Positions 47,757 to 56,402 of a DNA stretch of 64,000 nucleotides are shown here, piece after piece (the stretch's first letter is position 1; every line of letters begins with the position of its first letter). The DNA lies in assembly GCA_029552065.1 (NCBI GenBank), contig JAKPEG010000065.1, forward strand, positions 1 through 64,000, in the 5' to 3' direction. The position numbers and the translations under genes were made by a program. This stretch comes from Actinomycetes bacterium (lineage in GTDB: Bacteria > Actinomycetota > Actinomycetes > Actinomycetales > Dermatophilaceae). The notes beneath the pieces are model-generated. The model was not told the origin of the DNA. It did not search any database and saw nothing but the letters and a program-made list of their open reading frames with translations.

Positions 47757-49175
47757 ATGGCCGATCGCCTGACCTCGCTGGACACCTCGTTCCTCTATCT
47801 CGAGGACCGGTCCACGGTCATGCACGTGGGCTCGGTCATGGTCTTCGACCCGCCCGACGGGGGGCTCGACCACGAGCGGATGATGCGCTACATCGCGGGA
47901 CGGATCGCCCACGCCCCGCGCTATCGACAACGCCTCAAGTGGGTGCCCGGGCATCTGGCCAAACCCGTGTGGGTGGACGACCCGTCCTTCGACCTCGGCT
48001 ACCATGTGCGGCGCTCGGCGCTGCCCCGACCGGGCTCGGACGCCCAACTCGAGGAGTTCGTCGCCCGGGTGCAGCCGCGCCATCTCGACCGCAGCCGGCC
48101 GCTGTGGGAGGTCTACCTCGTCGAGGGCCTCGAGCACGGCCGATTCGCCATCGTCACCAAGACCCATCAGGCCCTCGTCGACGGGATCACCGCCCTCGAC
48201 ATCGGGCAGGTGCTCGTCGCCGACGTGCCCGGCTGGGAGGTCTACCCCGGCCAGGAGTGGCGGCCGCGGCCCATCCCCAGCGACCTGTCCCTCGTCACCT
48301 CGGCGGTCACTGACCTCGTCAAGGGTCCACGAGCCATGCTCGACGCCGTCCGCGGCGGCGTCGAGGAGTTCAAAGAGCTCGGCGAACGCACGGCCTCCGG
48401 TGTCGGCTCGCTCGCCCGCACGGTCTTCAAGGGTGCTGCCCGACCGGCCCCCACCTCGCCGCTCAACGCCGACGTGGGCAGCGCCCGGCGGTTCGTCATG
48501 GTGGGGACCGACCTCGCGGCATACCGCGCCGTGCGCGCGCACGCCGCGCGAGGCCCGCACGCCAAGGACGTCACCGTCACCGACGTCGTCCTGGCCACCC
48601 TCACCGGGGCCCTGCGCGCCTGGCTGCTCACCCGCGGCGAGGCCGTCCACGGGTCCTCCGTCGTGCGGGCGCTGGTGCCGGTGAGCGTCGCCGACGAGAC
48701 CGGGGCCCGGTTCAACCAGCTCGCGGCCTGCCTCGTCGACCTCCCGGTCGGGGAGCCGGCACCCTCGGTCCGCCTGCATCAGGTCTCGCATCTCATGCGC
48801 CAGCAGCTCGCCGGTGGCCGGGCCGTCCCCGCCGACCAACTCGTCGACCTCGCCGGCTTCGCCCCGCCGACCCTGCACTCGATGGGGGCGCGGCTGGGCC
48901 TGGCGATGTCCAAGCGACTGTTCAACCTCATCGTCACCAACGTGCCCGGCCCCCAATATCCCCTGTATGCCGGTGACGCGCACATGCTCTCGACCTATCC
49001 GGTGATCCCGCTCGCCCAGGGCCAGGCGCTCGCCGTGGGCCTCACCTCCTATGAGGGTGGGGTCTACTACGGGCTCAACGCCGACCGAGACGCGATGCCC
49101 GACGTCGAGGTCCTCGGTCAGGCCATCGTCGACGCACTCGCCGAGCTCTCGCTCGACGGGGACGGCGGCCGGTGA
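47757..49175 (+). CDS. Wax ester synthase/diacylglycerol acyltransferase-like protein
   Basis: This 472-residue protein matches the WS/DGAT family: start LTSLDTSFLYLEDRSTVMHVG (cited in part), MMRYIAGRIAHAPRYRQRL, HLDRSRPLWEVYLVEGL, and the C-terminal NLIVTNVPGPQYPLYAG. The catalytic HHxxxDG motif reads HQALVDG, with the second His changed to Gln. In characterised enzymes that position matters, so activity or acyl acceptor may differ; this variant recurs in actinobacterial paralogues as far as I recall. ATG 47757 has GAGAGG nine bases upstream; ATG 47748 is too close. It overlaps the patatin gene, suggesting a neutral-lipid module. Confidence 0.9.
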   Translation: MADRLTSLDTSFLYLEDRSTVMHVGSVMVFDPPDGGLDHERMMRYIAGRIAHAPRYRQRLKWVPGHLAKPVWVDDPSFDLGYHVRRSALPRPGSDAQLEEFVARVQPRHLDRSRPLWEVYLVEGLEHGRFAIVTKTHQALVDGITALDIGQVLVADVPGWEVYPGQEWRPRPIPSDLSLVTSAVTDLVKGPRAMLDAVRGGVEEFKELGERTASGVGSLARTVFKGAARPAPTSPLNADVGSARRFVMVGTDLAAYRAVRAHAARGPHAKDVTVTDVVLATLTGALRAWLLTRGEAVHGSSVVRALVPVSVADETGARFNQLAACLVDLPVGEPAPSVRLHQVSHLMRQQLAGGRAVPADQLVDLAGFAPPTLHSMGARLGLAMSKRLFNLIVTNVPGPQYPLYAGDAHMLSTYPVIPLAQGQALAVGLTSYEGGVYYGLNADRDAMPDVEVLGQAIVDALAELSLDGDGGR

Positions 49176-50215
49176 CCGGCCCGGTGCGGCGTGGACTCGT
49201 CCTCGGGGGTGGCGGTGTGCTCGGGGCGGCCTGGACGGTCGGGGCGCTCACGGCACTCGAGGAACGCCTCGGTGTCGACGCGCGCGAGTTCGACGAATTC
49301 GTCGGCACCTCGGCCGGTTCCGTGCTCGCGGCCCTGCTCGCCTGCGGGGCGTCGGTCGCCGACCTGCGCGCCCACCAGCTCGGTGGGACCCTCGACCACG
49401 GCGTTCTCGCCGGCTTCCACTACGACCACGACTCGGCCGTGGGCGGCGCGCGGCCCACGACACCCAAGGCCGAACTCGGTGCGCCGCAGATCATCCGACG
49501 CGGGCTCAAGGAGTTGCGCCAGTTGCCCCCGACGGCGCTCATCTCGAGCTTCCTGCCGTTGGGCACCGGCCGGCTCGACCGCGTGGGCGCCCTCGTCCGG
49601 CACGTCGCGCCCTCCGGGTGGGCACCGCGGCCGGGGCTCACCGTCGTCGCTCTCGACTACGACGTCTCCGAGCGGATCGCGTTCGGGCGCAACGGTTCTC
49701 CGGCGGTCGACCTCGCCGATGCAGTGATGGCCTCGTGCGCGATCCCTGGGTGGTACGAGCCGGTCGTCATCGGCGGCCACCGCTACGTCGACGGTGGCGC
49801 CTGGTCCTCGACGAACCTCGACCTCATGGCCGACCTCGACCTCGACGAGGTGTGGGTGCTCGCGCCCGCGGTCACCTTCGACCCGGACACCCCGACCCGG
49901 GTGATGACCCGGCTCGAGCGGGTCTGGCGCCGTCGGGTCACCCGCCGCTGCCTGCGGGAGCTGGGCGTGGTCCACCGGCGCGGCGCGCACGTGACCGTCG
50001 TCGGCCCGAGCAGCGAGGACCTCGAGGTGATGGGGCACAACATCATGGCGGCGCAGCGCCGGATCGACGTCCTCGAGACCTCCCTGCGCACCTCGGCGAG
50101 ATCGCTCGGCGACCCGCACGAGCTCGCCGTCGACCGGGTGCACGTGCCGAACGAACCGCACGAGCCCGATCCCGTCACGGCATACGTCGGTGTCGACGCC
50201 TCGGAGGAGCCATGA
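49172..50215 (+). CDS. Patatin-like phospholipase
   Basis: This 347-residue lipid acyl hydrolase has the oxyanion loop GLVLGGGGVLGAAW, the nucleophile GTSAGSVLAALL (GxSxG) and the catalytic Asp in YVDGGAWSSTN. No signal peptide or membrane helix is clear, so it is likely cytoplasmic and may act on lipid bodies or membranes. Its GTG start overlaps the acyltransferase stop (GTGA). Synthesis and lipolysis of storage lipid in one operon is a reasonable inference. Confidence 0.92.
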   Translation: MTGPVRRGLVLGGGGVLGAAWTVGALTALEERLGVDAREFDEFVGTSAGSVLAALLACGASVADLRAHQLGGTLDHGVLAGFHYDHDSAVGGARPTTPKAELGAPQIIRRGLKELRQLPPTALISSFLPLGTGRLDRVGALVRHVAPSGWAPRPGLTVVALDYDVSERIAFGRNGSPAVDLADAVMASCAIPGWYEPVVIGGHRYVDGGAWSSTNLDLMADLDLDEVWVLAPAVTFDPDTPTRVMTRLERVWRRRVTRRCLRELGVVHRRGAHVTVVGPSSEDLEVMGHNIMAAQRRIDVLETSLRTSARSLGDPHELAVDRVHVPNEPHEPDPVTAYVGVDASEEP

Positions 50216-50658
50216 GCCGCACTCGGATATACCTGCCGGTGGACACGGACGACCTCCGCGCCCTGCACGACGGCGCGTCCCTGCCGCCGCCACGCGCAGC
50301 TCACGCGGTGACATCCGCCCTGCGCGCGAGCCTGCCGGGGGCCGACCTCGAGGAACTCGAGTATGCCGCCCTGCTCGAGGCCGCGGGTGCCGCTCGGCGC
50401 GCGCGGGGCCAGACCGCCGGCCGGCGGGTGGTGGTGGCCGCAGACGTGGCCACGGGGACGATCCGGCCGGCCGACGCGACGGAGGGCACCGGGCCGACCG
50501 ACGGGAGGAGCGACGTCGGGCTCACGGCCCCGCTCGGGCTGCGGGACGTGGCCTCGTTCCATGCCGACGAGCAGCCCGGTGGCGGCGACGAGGACCTGCT
50601 GTGGTTCGACGTGAGCGAACTCGGTGCCCTGCTCGACTGGCTCGGCCCCTGCGCCTGA
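50212..50658 (+). CDS. Small conserved actinobacterial protein (DUF6912-like)
   Basis: This 148-residue soluble protein starts at ATG 50212 overlapping the patatin stop. RIYLPVDTDDLRALHDGASL at the N-terminus, LEELEYAALLEAAGAA in the middle and DLLWFDVSELGALLDWLG at the end resemble a family of small actinobacterial proteins I associate with DUF6912; the identification is tentative. Function unknown. It ends six bases from the convergent GH13 gene. Confidence 0.65.
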   Translation: MSRTRIYLPVDTDDLRALHDGASLPPPRAAHAVTSALRASLPGADLEELEYAALLEAAGAARRARGQTAGRRVVVAADVATGTIRPADATEGTGPTDGRSDVGLTAPLGLRDVASFHADEQPGGGDEDLLWFDVSELGALLDWLGPCA

Positions 50659-50664
50659 CCCCGA

Positions 50665-52341
50665 TCAGGCCGGCCGTCGTGGGGAGGTGCCCGCACGCAG
50701 CCACGCGGCGGTGTCGCGGGGGAGTCGGCCGTTGCGGGTGAGCGGACCGGAGGCCACGAGGACGTCGGCGTCGGGACCGAGGTCGACCGGACGTGACCCG
50801 AGGTTGACGACCACCCGGACGTCCCCGTTTCGCAAGTCGAGCACCGTCGAGCGTGGAGTGCTCGCCCACACGAGTTCGCCACGGCCGAGCCGGAATTCGC
50901 GGCGCAGGCGAAGGAGCGACCGGTAGAGCTCGAGGGTCGAACCGAGCACGCCGGACTGCGCGTCCGCGGCATGGTCCCGGTAGGCCTCGGGCTGTGGCAG
51001 CCATGTGCGGCCGGTGGGGGAGAAGCCGAAGCCGGGCGCGTCGGCGACCCAGGGCAACGGCACCCGGGCTCCGTCGCGGCCGGCCTCGGTGTGCCCGCTG
51101 CGCAGCCAGACCGGGTCGTCGCGCACCTCGTCGGGCAGGGTCGTGTGCTCGGGCAGACCGAGCTCCTCACCCTGGTAGAGGTAGGCGGCGCCCGGCAACG
51201 CGAGCATGAGTGTGGTCGCCGCGCGCGCCCGGCGCAGCCCGAGGACGGGGTCGGGCTGCGGGTCGTGCGCCCGGATCCCGCCAGCCGGGCCGACCGGCTG
51301 CGGGAAGCCGAGCCGGCTGGCGTGTCGCACGACATCGTGGTTGGACAGCACCCACGTCACCGGCGCACCGACCGCGCTCATCGACTCGAGCGAGGCGTCG
51401 ACGACCCGGCGCAATGCCCTGGGCTCCCAGGGGCTGGAGAGGAAGTCGAAGCCGAAGGACTGGTGCATCTGGCCGGGTCGCACGTAGCGGGCCATCCGCT
51501 CGGGTGGGGTCACCCACGCCTCGGCGCAGAGGATCCGGGTGGGAGGTCCGTAGCCGTCGAGCACCCGGCGCCAGGCGGTGTAGATCTCCTGCACGCCGTC
51601 CTGGTCCCACATCGGAGCGGCGTTGGTCGGCAGGTCGGCGAGTTCCTCGCGGGTATGCGTGAGGTCGGGCAGGCCGGGGGTCTTGACCAGTCCGTGGGCC
51701 ACGTCGACCCGGAAGCCGGCGACTCCCCGGTCGAGCCAGAAGCGCAGCACGGCCTCGAACTCGGCGGCGACCTCGGGATTGGTCCAGTCGAGGTCGGGCT
51801 GGGTGACGTCGAAGAGGTGGAGGTACCACTGGCCCGGACTTCCGTCCGGCTCGGTCACCCGCGTCCATCCCGGCCCGCCGAAGCCGGATCGCCAGTTGTT
51901 CGGCGGGAGCTCGCCGTCCTTGCCGCGGCCGTCGCGGAAGAGGTAGCGCGCCCGTTCGGGTGAGCCGCGACCGGCCGCGAGCGCCGCCTGGAACCACGGA
52001 TGTTCGCTCGAAGTGTGGTTGGGCACGAGGTCGATGACGACCGCGAGGCCCAGCTCCTCGGCACGGGCGAGGAGGACGTCGACGTCGGCGAGCGTCCCGA
52101 ACCGTGGATCGACGTCCCGGTAGTCGGACACGTCATAGCCCGCGTCGTGCAGCGGCGAGCGGTAGAACGGCGACAGCCACACGGCATCGACCCCGAGTTC
52201 GGCCAGGTAGGCCAGCCTCGCGGTCACCCCCGGCAGGTCACCGGTGCCGTCGCCGTCGGAGTCGGCGAACGAGCGCGGGTAGACCTGGTAGGTCACCGCG
52301 TCGATCCACCAGTCGGGGGCCAGCGCCCGGATGTCGGTCAT
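50665..52341 (-). CDS. GH13 family alpha-glucosidase/oligo-glucosidase
   Basis: This 558-residue glycoside hydrolase has the (beta/alpha)8 motifs of GH13: WIDAVTYQVYPRSF, VDAVWLSPFY, AVVIDLVPNHTSSEHPWF, nucleophile GFRVDVAHG, acid/base ILCAEAW, and the transition-state Asp in LSNHD. It looks like the oligo-1,6- or alpha-glucosidase subgroup; no signal peptide is present, so it acts on imported maltodextrins, trehalose-like sugars or isomalto-oligosaccharides. ATG 52341 overlaps the globin stop. The frame upstream is antisense shadow. It is the last gene in the pepN chain. Confidence 0.92.
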   Translation of the reverse strand: MTDIRALAPDWWIDAVTYQVYPRSFADSDGDGTGDLPGVTARLAYLAELGVDAVWLSPFYRSPLHDAGYDVSDYRDVDPRFGTLADVDVLLARAEELGLAVVIDLVPNHTSSEHPWFQAALAAGRGSPERARYLFRDGRGKDGELPPNNWRSGFGGPGWTRVTEPDGSPGQWYLHLFDVTQPDLDWTNPEVAAEFEAVLRFWLDRGVAGFRVDVAHGLVKTPGLPDLTHTREELADLPTNAAPMWDQDGVQEIYTAWRRVLDGYGPPTRILCAEAWVTPPERMARYVRPGQMHQSFGFDFLSSPWEPRALRRVVDASLESMSAVGAPVTWVLSNHDVVRHASRLGFPQPVGPAGGIRAHDPQPDPVLGLRRARAATTLMLALPGAAYLYQGEELGLPEHTTLPDEVRDDPVWLRSGHTEAGRDGARVPLPWVADAPGFGFSPTGRTWLPQPEAYRDHAADAQSGVLGSTLELYRSLLRLRREFRLGRGELVWASTPRSTVLDLRNGDVRVVVNLGSRPVDLGPDADVLVASGPLTRNGRLPRDTAAWLRAGTSPRRPA

Positions 52342-52754
52342 GCCGGACCCGCCTCCGGGCCCTCGCCGGCGGCGTTCACCATCGAGTATGCCGCCCGCAC
52401 GAGGTAGTCGAGCAAGACTCCCCGCAGCGCGGGCTCGAGGTCGACGGCGTCGACCGCGGCGACCATGTGGCGCAGCCAACGGTCGCGCTGGTCGGGGGTG
52501 ACGGCATACGGCAAGTGGCGCATCCGCAACCGGGGGTGTCCGCGTTCCTGCTGGTAGGTCGTCGGTCCCCCCCAATACTGCTCGAGGAACATCCGCAGCC
52601 GACGTTCGGCGGGACCCAGATCGGTCTCGGGGTAGAGGGCACGCAGCACCGGGTCGTTCGCGACTCCGCGGTAGAACTCGGCGACGATCTGCTCGAAGAC
52701 CGGCGCGCCGCCCATCCGCTCGTAGAACGTGGGGCCGTCGGGGGATTGACTCAT
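52338..52754 (-). CDS. glbO: Truncated hemoglobin, group II (GlbO-like)
   Basis: This 138-residue globin has TFYERMGGAPVFEQIVAEFY at the start, LYPETDLGPAERRLRMFLEQYWGGPTTYQQERGHPRLRMRH (cited in part) in the middle and WLRHMVAAVDAVDLEP. GGPTTYQQERGHPRLRMRH holds the proximal His region of group II truncated globins, and a Trp at WLRHM is the group II distal marker. Likely role: O2 binding or NO/peroxide chemistry in the cytoplasm. ATG overlaps the upstream mscS-like stop and its stop overlaps the GH13 start. Confidence 0.93.
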   Translation of the reverse strand: MSQSPDGPTFYERMGGAPVFEQIVAEFYRGVANDPVLRALYPETDLGPAERRLRMFLEQYWGGPTTYQQERGHPRLRMRHLPYAVTPDQRDRWLRHMVAAVDAVDLEPALRGVLLDYLVRAAYSMVNAAGEGPEAGPA

Positions 52755-53668
52755 CGTGGGCTTCCTGCGGCGGGTGGTGTCTGCGCGGCGGGGGCGGCGA
52801 TGGCGATGTCGGCCTCGTCGAGAGCGGCCTTCACCGCAGTGCGCAGGTCGCGCTGGACGTGGATGTTTTCCATGGCGGTGCAGCGGGCCTGCACCCGCAG
52901 GCTGATCGCCCCGCTGGACAGCGATTCGATCGCGATGGTGGGCGTGTCGAGGACCCGGGAGTCCCGCGTCGGCAGGTCGGCGAGCGCGTCGGTGAGGACC
53001 CTGGTGATCTTCGTCACGTCTGCGTCGAGGGCGAAGGGCACGGTGATCGCGGCGATCGACCAGCCCTGCGAATGGTTGCCGACGCGCACGATCTCGCCGT
53101 TGCGGACGTACCACACGACGCCGCTGCCGTCACGCAGCCGGGTGACCCGCAGACTCACGTCCTCGACCACCCCCGAGGCCTCGCCGGCGTCGATGAAATC
53201 GCCCACGCCGTATTGGTCCTCGACGATCATGAAGATGCCCGAGAGGAAGTCCTTGACCAGGCTCTGGGCGCCGAAGCCCAGCGCGACGCCGCCCACCCCG
53301 GCGGAGGCGAGCAGTGGCCCGAGGGGCACGTCGAGGGTCGCCATGATCGTGAGCAGCGCGACCGCCGCGACCGCGACGGTGACCACGCTGCGCAACACCG
53401 CCCCCATCGTCTGCGCGCGTTGGGCATAGCGTTCGCGGTCGAGCCCCGTCGCATCGGCGAGCATCTCGCCGGCCTTCCCGGGCAGGGACAGGAACCGATC
53501 GGCATGCCGCTGCGAGGCCTGCGCGACGAGCGAACGGATGAGCCGGTGCAGGAACCACCGCACGACGAAGGCTGCGAGGACGATCCCGAGGATCTGCAGG
53601 GGCGTGCCCACCACTCGGTCGAGCAGCTGTCCCCAGTCGAGGGCGGGCAGGACGAGGTATGCCGTCAC
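52751..53668 (-). CDS. Small-conductance mechanosensitive channel, MscS family
   Basis: This 305-residue protein has three N-terminal helices (LQILGIVLAAFVVRWFLHRL; then LRSVVTVAVAAVALLTIMAT; then LLASAGVGGVALGFGAQSLV, the pore helix with the Gly/Ala pattern). The beta domain follows (GVGDFIDAGEASGVVEDVSL, VRNGEIVRVGNHSQGW) and a C-terminal alpha/beta domain. The channel releases solutes on hypo-osmotic shock. GTG 53668 overlaps the pepN stop and the stop overlaps glbO. The gene sits in a four-gene overlapping chain. Confidence 0.92.
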   Translation of the reverse strand: MTAYLVLPALDWGQLLDRVVGTPLQILGIVLAAFVVRWFLHRLIRSLVAQASQRHADRFLSLPGKAGEMLADATGLDRERYAQRAQTMGAVLRSVVTVAVAAVALLTIMATLDVPLGPLLASAGVGGVALGFGAQSLVKDFLSGIFMIVEDQYGVGDFIDAGEASGVVEDVSLRVTRLRDGSGVVWYVRNGEIVRVGNHSQGWSIAAITVPFALDADVTKITRVLTDALADLPTRDSRVLDTPTIAIESLSSGAISLRVQARCTAMENIHVQRDLRTAVKAALDEADIAIAAPAAQTPPAAGSPR

Positions 53669-56280
53669 GGCGCCACGCGTGCCTGCGGACCGTCGGCCTG
53701 TGCCTGTGCCTGTGCCTGTGCCTCTGCCTCGGCGCGCTGCGCGCCGACGGCGAAGTCGACGACGGCCAACTGTTCGACAAGCAGTCGGCGCAACCCGGCG
53801 TGTGCCTCTGGGTGCTCGTCGAGCCACCGCTGGCTCGTGGCCTGCAACTGCACCGACGCGAGGTCGAGGGGATAGAAGAACTTCACGTACTTCTCGGCGA
53901 TCGCGAAGGCGTTCTCCGCCCCGACCCGCTCGATGTTCTCGTGGTAGGGCTCGACGAAGGGCTCGAGCAGGGACAGCTCGTCGACCCGGCGCAGGCCCTT
54001 GCCGACGGCCTCCATGGCCGAATTGCTCAGGCCGCCCTCGACGACCGCAGCCCGCCAACCGGCCTCCTTCGCAGCGGCGTCCGGTCGGGCCGTGCGGGCC
54101 TGGAGGGCCTCGTCGTGGCCGGTCGAGGACGGGTCGCGACGCAGCTCGTCCGTGATCCGCGCCTCGTCGACCGCCCCGGTGGACGCGAGGCCCACGAGCA
54201 GCCGCCAGCGCAGGTCCTGGTTGAGGTCGAGCCCGGGGACCAGGACCGACCCGTCGAGGATGCCCAGGACGTGGTGGGTGTCGGCGGGCAGGTGGGCGAG
54301 GGCGGCATACGCGGTGAGCAGTTGCGCCTGCTTGTCGCTGCCGGGCACCGCGGTGGCGAGCAGGTCGCGCAGCACAGCCACGGCCCGGTCGCGCCATTGC
54401 GGGCGCAACTCCGGCGGAAGGAACCAGCGGACGAGGGCCAGGAGCATCGAGACGGTCTGCTTGGTCGTCTGCAGGACGGTGCGCAAGACGACGCTGTGCT
54501 CCTCGACGGCAACGACGCGCAGCAGGAAGTCGGCCACGGTCGAGGGGGCGACCTGCCCGTCGCGCAGCTGCTCCCACACCGAGCCGACCACGAGCGACCG
54601 GGGCAGGCTGGGCAGCGCCTCCGGCGTGGCCAGCGCGAGCGCGAGCGACGGTCCGTCGAGGCGGATCCGCGCGTAGGTGAGGTCCTCGTCGTTGGGCAGC
54701 ACGAGGTCGGGGCGTGGGGCCCCGACGAGGTGGGGGAGCTCGGTGCGCGGTCCGTCGGCGTCGACCTCGGTGAAGTCGGTGCGCACGAGGCGGTCGCCCT
54801 CGAGCCGATAGCTGCCGACTCCGATCCGGTGGGGACGCAGCGGCTGGCCCGCGGGCGAGGACTGCAGCAGCGCGGCCGACGTGACGACGCCGGCGGCGTC
54901 GGTCTGCAGGTCGACCCGGATGAGGTCGGGACCGGTCGTGCCCAGCCACCGCTGCCACCAGTCGCCCAGGTCGCGACCGCACGCGCGCTCGAGCTCGACG
55001 AGCAGGTCGGCCGCCGTCGTGTTGCCCCAGGCATGCCGCCGGAAATAGCTGCGCAGTCCCTCGACGAAGGCATCGCGCCCCACGAAGGCGACGAGCTGCT
55101 TGAGCGCCGAACCGCCCTTGGCATAGGTGATGGCGTCGGTCCCGGTCTCGACGTCGTGCAGGTCGCGCATGTCGGCGACGACCGGATGGGTGTCCGCCTG
55201 CTGGTCCTGCTGATACGCCCAGGTCTTCTCGTGCGCGTGGAAGGTCGTCCACGCGTCGGTCCACGCGGTCGCCTCCGCCTGACACACCGAGGACGCCCAC
55301 TCGGCGAACGACTCGTTGAGCCACAGGTCGTCCCACCACCGCATCGTCACGAGGTTGCCGAACCACATATGGGCGATCTCGTGGAGCACGGTGAGTGCGC
55401 GGCGCTCCGCGACCGCAGCCGGGGCCTGGCCGCGGAAGATGTATACCTCGGTGATCGTCACGCAGCCGGCGTTCTCCATGCCGCCCCAGATGAACTCGGG
55501 GACGAAGATCTGGTCGAGCTTGGCGAACGGATAGGGGCAGTCGAACTCCTTCTCGAAGAAGGAGATTCCCACCTTGGTGAGGTCGAAGAGAAATTCGGGG
55601 TCCAGATGCGTGGCGAGGGAGGCCCGGGTGTAGAGCCCGAGAGGGATCTCCCCGTTCCGGCCGGTCGTCGAGTCGTGCACGCCGACGTAGGCCCCGGCGC
55701 AGATCGCCGTGATGTAGGAGGAGATCCGTGGCGTGGGGGCGAAGGTCCACGTCGCCGTGTCGTCGCCCGCAGGGACCGTGGCGGTCACCGGTTCGTTGGA
55801 CAGGACGGTCCAGTGGGCGGGGGCCGTCACCGTGAAGGCGAAGGAGGCCTTGAGGTCGGGCTGTTCGAAGACGGCGAACATCTGCCGGCTGAGGGCGGGC
55901 TCGAACTGCGTGTAGAGGTAGACCTCGGCGTCGACCGGGTCGACGAAGCGATGGACGCCCTCCCCGCTGTTCGTGTAGCGCCCGGTCGCCTCCACGAGCA
56001 GCGTGTTGTCGGCGTTCAACGCCGGCAGGGCGATCCGACCCTCGGCGTAGACCCGGTCCGGGTCGAGTTCGTGGCCGTTGAGGACGACCCGCGCCACCCC
56101 GGCCCCGACGAAGTCGATCCACGTCGACGCCCCCGGTGTCGAACAGCCGAAATGCACGGTCGTCGTCGTCGCGAAGGTCGCCTCGCCGGTGGTGAAGTCC
56201 AGGCGCACGTCATAGACGTCGACGTGCAGGATCGCCGCGCGGGCGGCGGCTTCGGCGCGGGTGAGGTTGGTACCGGGCAC
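53665..56280 (-). CDS. pepN: Aminopeptidase N
   Basis: This 871-residue M1 metallopeptidase removes N-terminal residues from peptides. It has the exopeptidase motif GGMENAGCVTI, the zinc site HEIAHMWFGNLVTMRWWDDLWLNESFAEW (HExxH and a Glu 19 residues on; cited in part) and a typical ERAP1-like C-domain. GTG 56280 is the start because AAGGAG precedes it by ten bases; the frame upstream runs antisense to the DsbA-type gene. The C-terminus ends in an Ala-Gln/Glu low-complexity tail (AEAEAQAQAQAQADG) from a hexamer DNA repeat. It heads the pepN-mscS-glbO-GH13 chain. Confidence 0.95.
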   Translation of the reverse strand: MPGTNLTRAEAAARAAILHVDVYDVRLDFTTGEATFATTTTVHFGCSTPGASTWIDFVGAGVARVVLNGHELDPDRVYAEGRIALPALNADNTLLVEATGRYTNSGEGVHRFVDPVDAEVYLYTQFEPALSRQMFAVFEQPDLKASFAFTVTAPAHWTVLSNEPVTATVPAGDDTATWTFAPTPRISSYITAICAGAYVGVHDSTTGRNGEIPLGLYTRASLATHLDPEFLFDLTKVGISFFEKEFDCPYPFAKLDQIFVPEFIWGGMENAGCVTITEVYIFRGQAPAAVAERRALTVLHEIAHMWFGNLVTMRWWDDLWLNESFAEWASSVCQAEATAWTDAWTTFHAHEKTWAYQQDQQADTHPVVADMRDLHDVETGTDAITYAKGGSALKQLVAFVGRDAFVEGLRSYFRRHAWGNTTAADLLVELERACGRDLGDWWQRWLGTTGPDLIRVDLQTDAAGVVTSAALLQSSPAGQPLRPHRIGVGSYRLEGDRLVRTDFTEVDADGPRTELPHLVGAPRPDLVLPNDEDLTYARIRLDGPSLALALATPEALPSLPRSLVVGSVWEQLRDGQVAPSTVADFLLRVVAVEEHSVVLRTVLQTTKQTVSMLLALVRWFLPPELRPQWRDRAVAVLRDLLATAVPGSDKQAQLLTAYAALAHLPADTHHVLGILDGSVLVPGLDLNQDLRWRLLVGLASTGAVDEARITDELRRDPSSTGHDEALQARTARPDAAAKEAGWRAAVVEGGLSNSAMEAVGKGLRRVDELSLLEPFVEPYHENIERVGAENAFAIAEKYVKFFYPLDLASVQLQATSQRWLDEHPEAHAGLRRLLVEQLAVVDFAVGAQRAEAEAQAQAQAQADGPQARVAP
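53696..53731. repeat. GCCTGT/ACAGGC hexamer repeat at the pepN C-terminus
   Basis: Four consecutive CCTGTG units and two degenerate ones (CCTCTG, CCTCGG) code on the minus strand for the AQAQAQA tail of aminopeptidase N. The unit is a multiple of three, so length change would not disrupt the frame. It lies a few codons before the stop that overlaps the mscS start. Confidence 0.7.
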
Positions 56281-56402
56281 GTCGCGTGGCTCCTTGTGGG
56301 TATGCCGGGTGGTCGCCGAGGCGGTCGTCTCAGCAGTCGGGCAACGGTGGCCATCCTGCCACGGCCCGCTCGTCCGCGACCCCTCCTGGAGACGATGGCA
56401 CA

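Noticed and set aside
55316..55534. Small plus-strand frame opposite the pepN zinc site
   Set aside because: It is antisense to the HExxH region of aminopeptidase N and has no ribosome binding site or coding signature.
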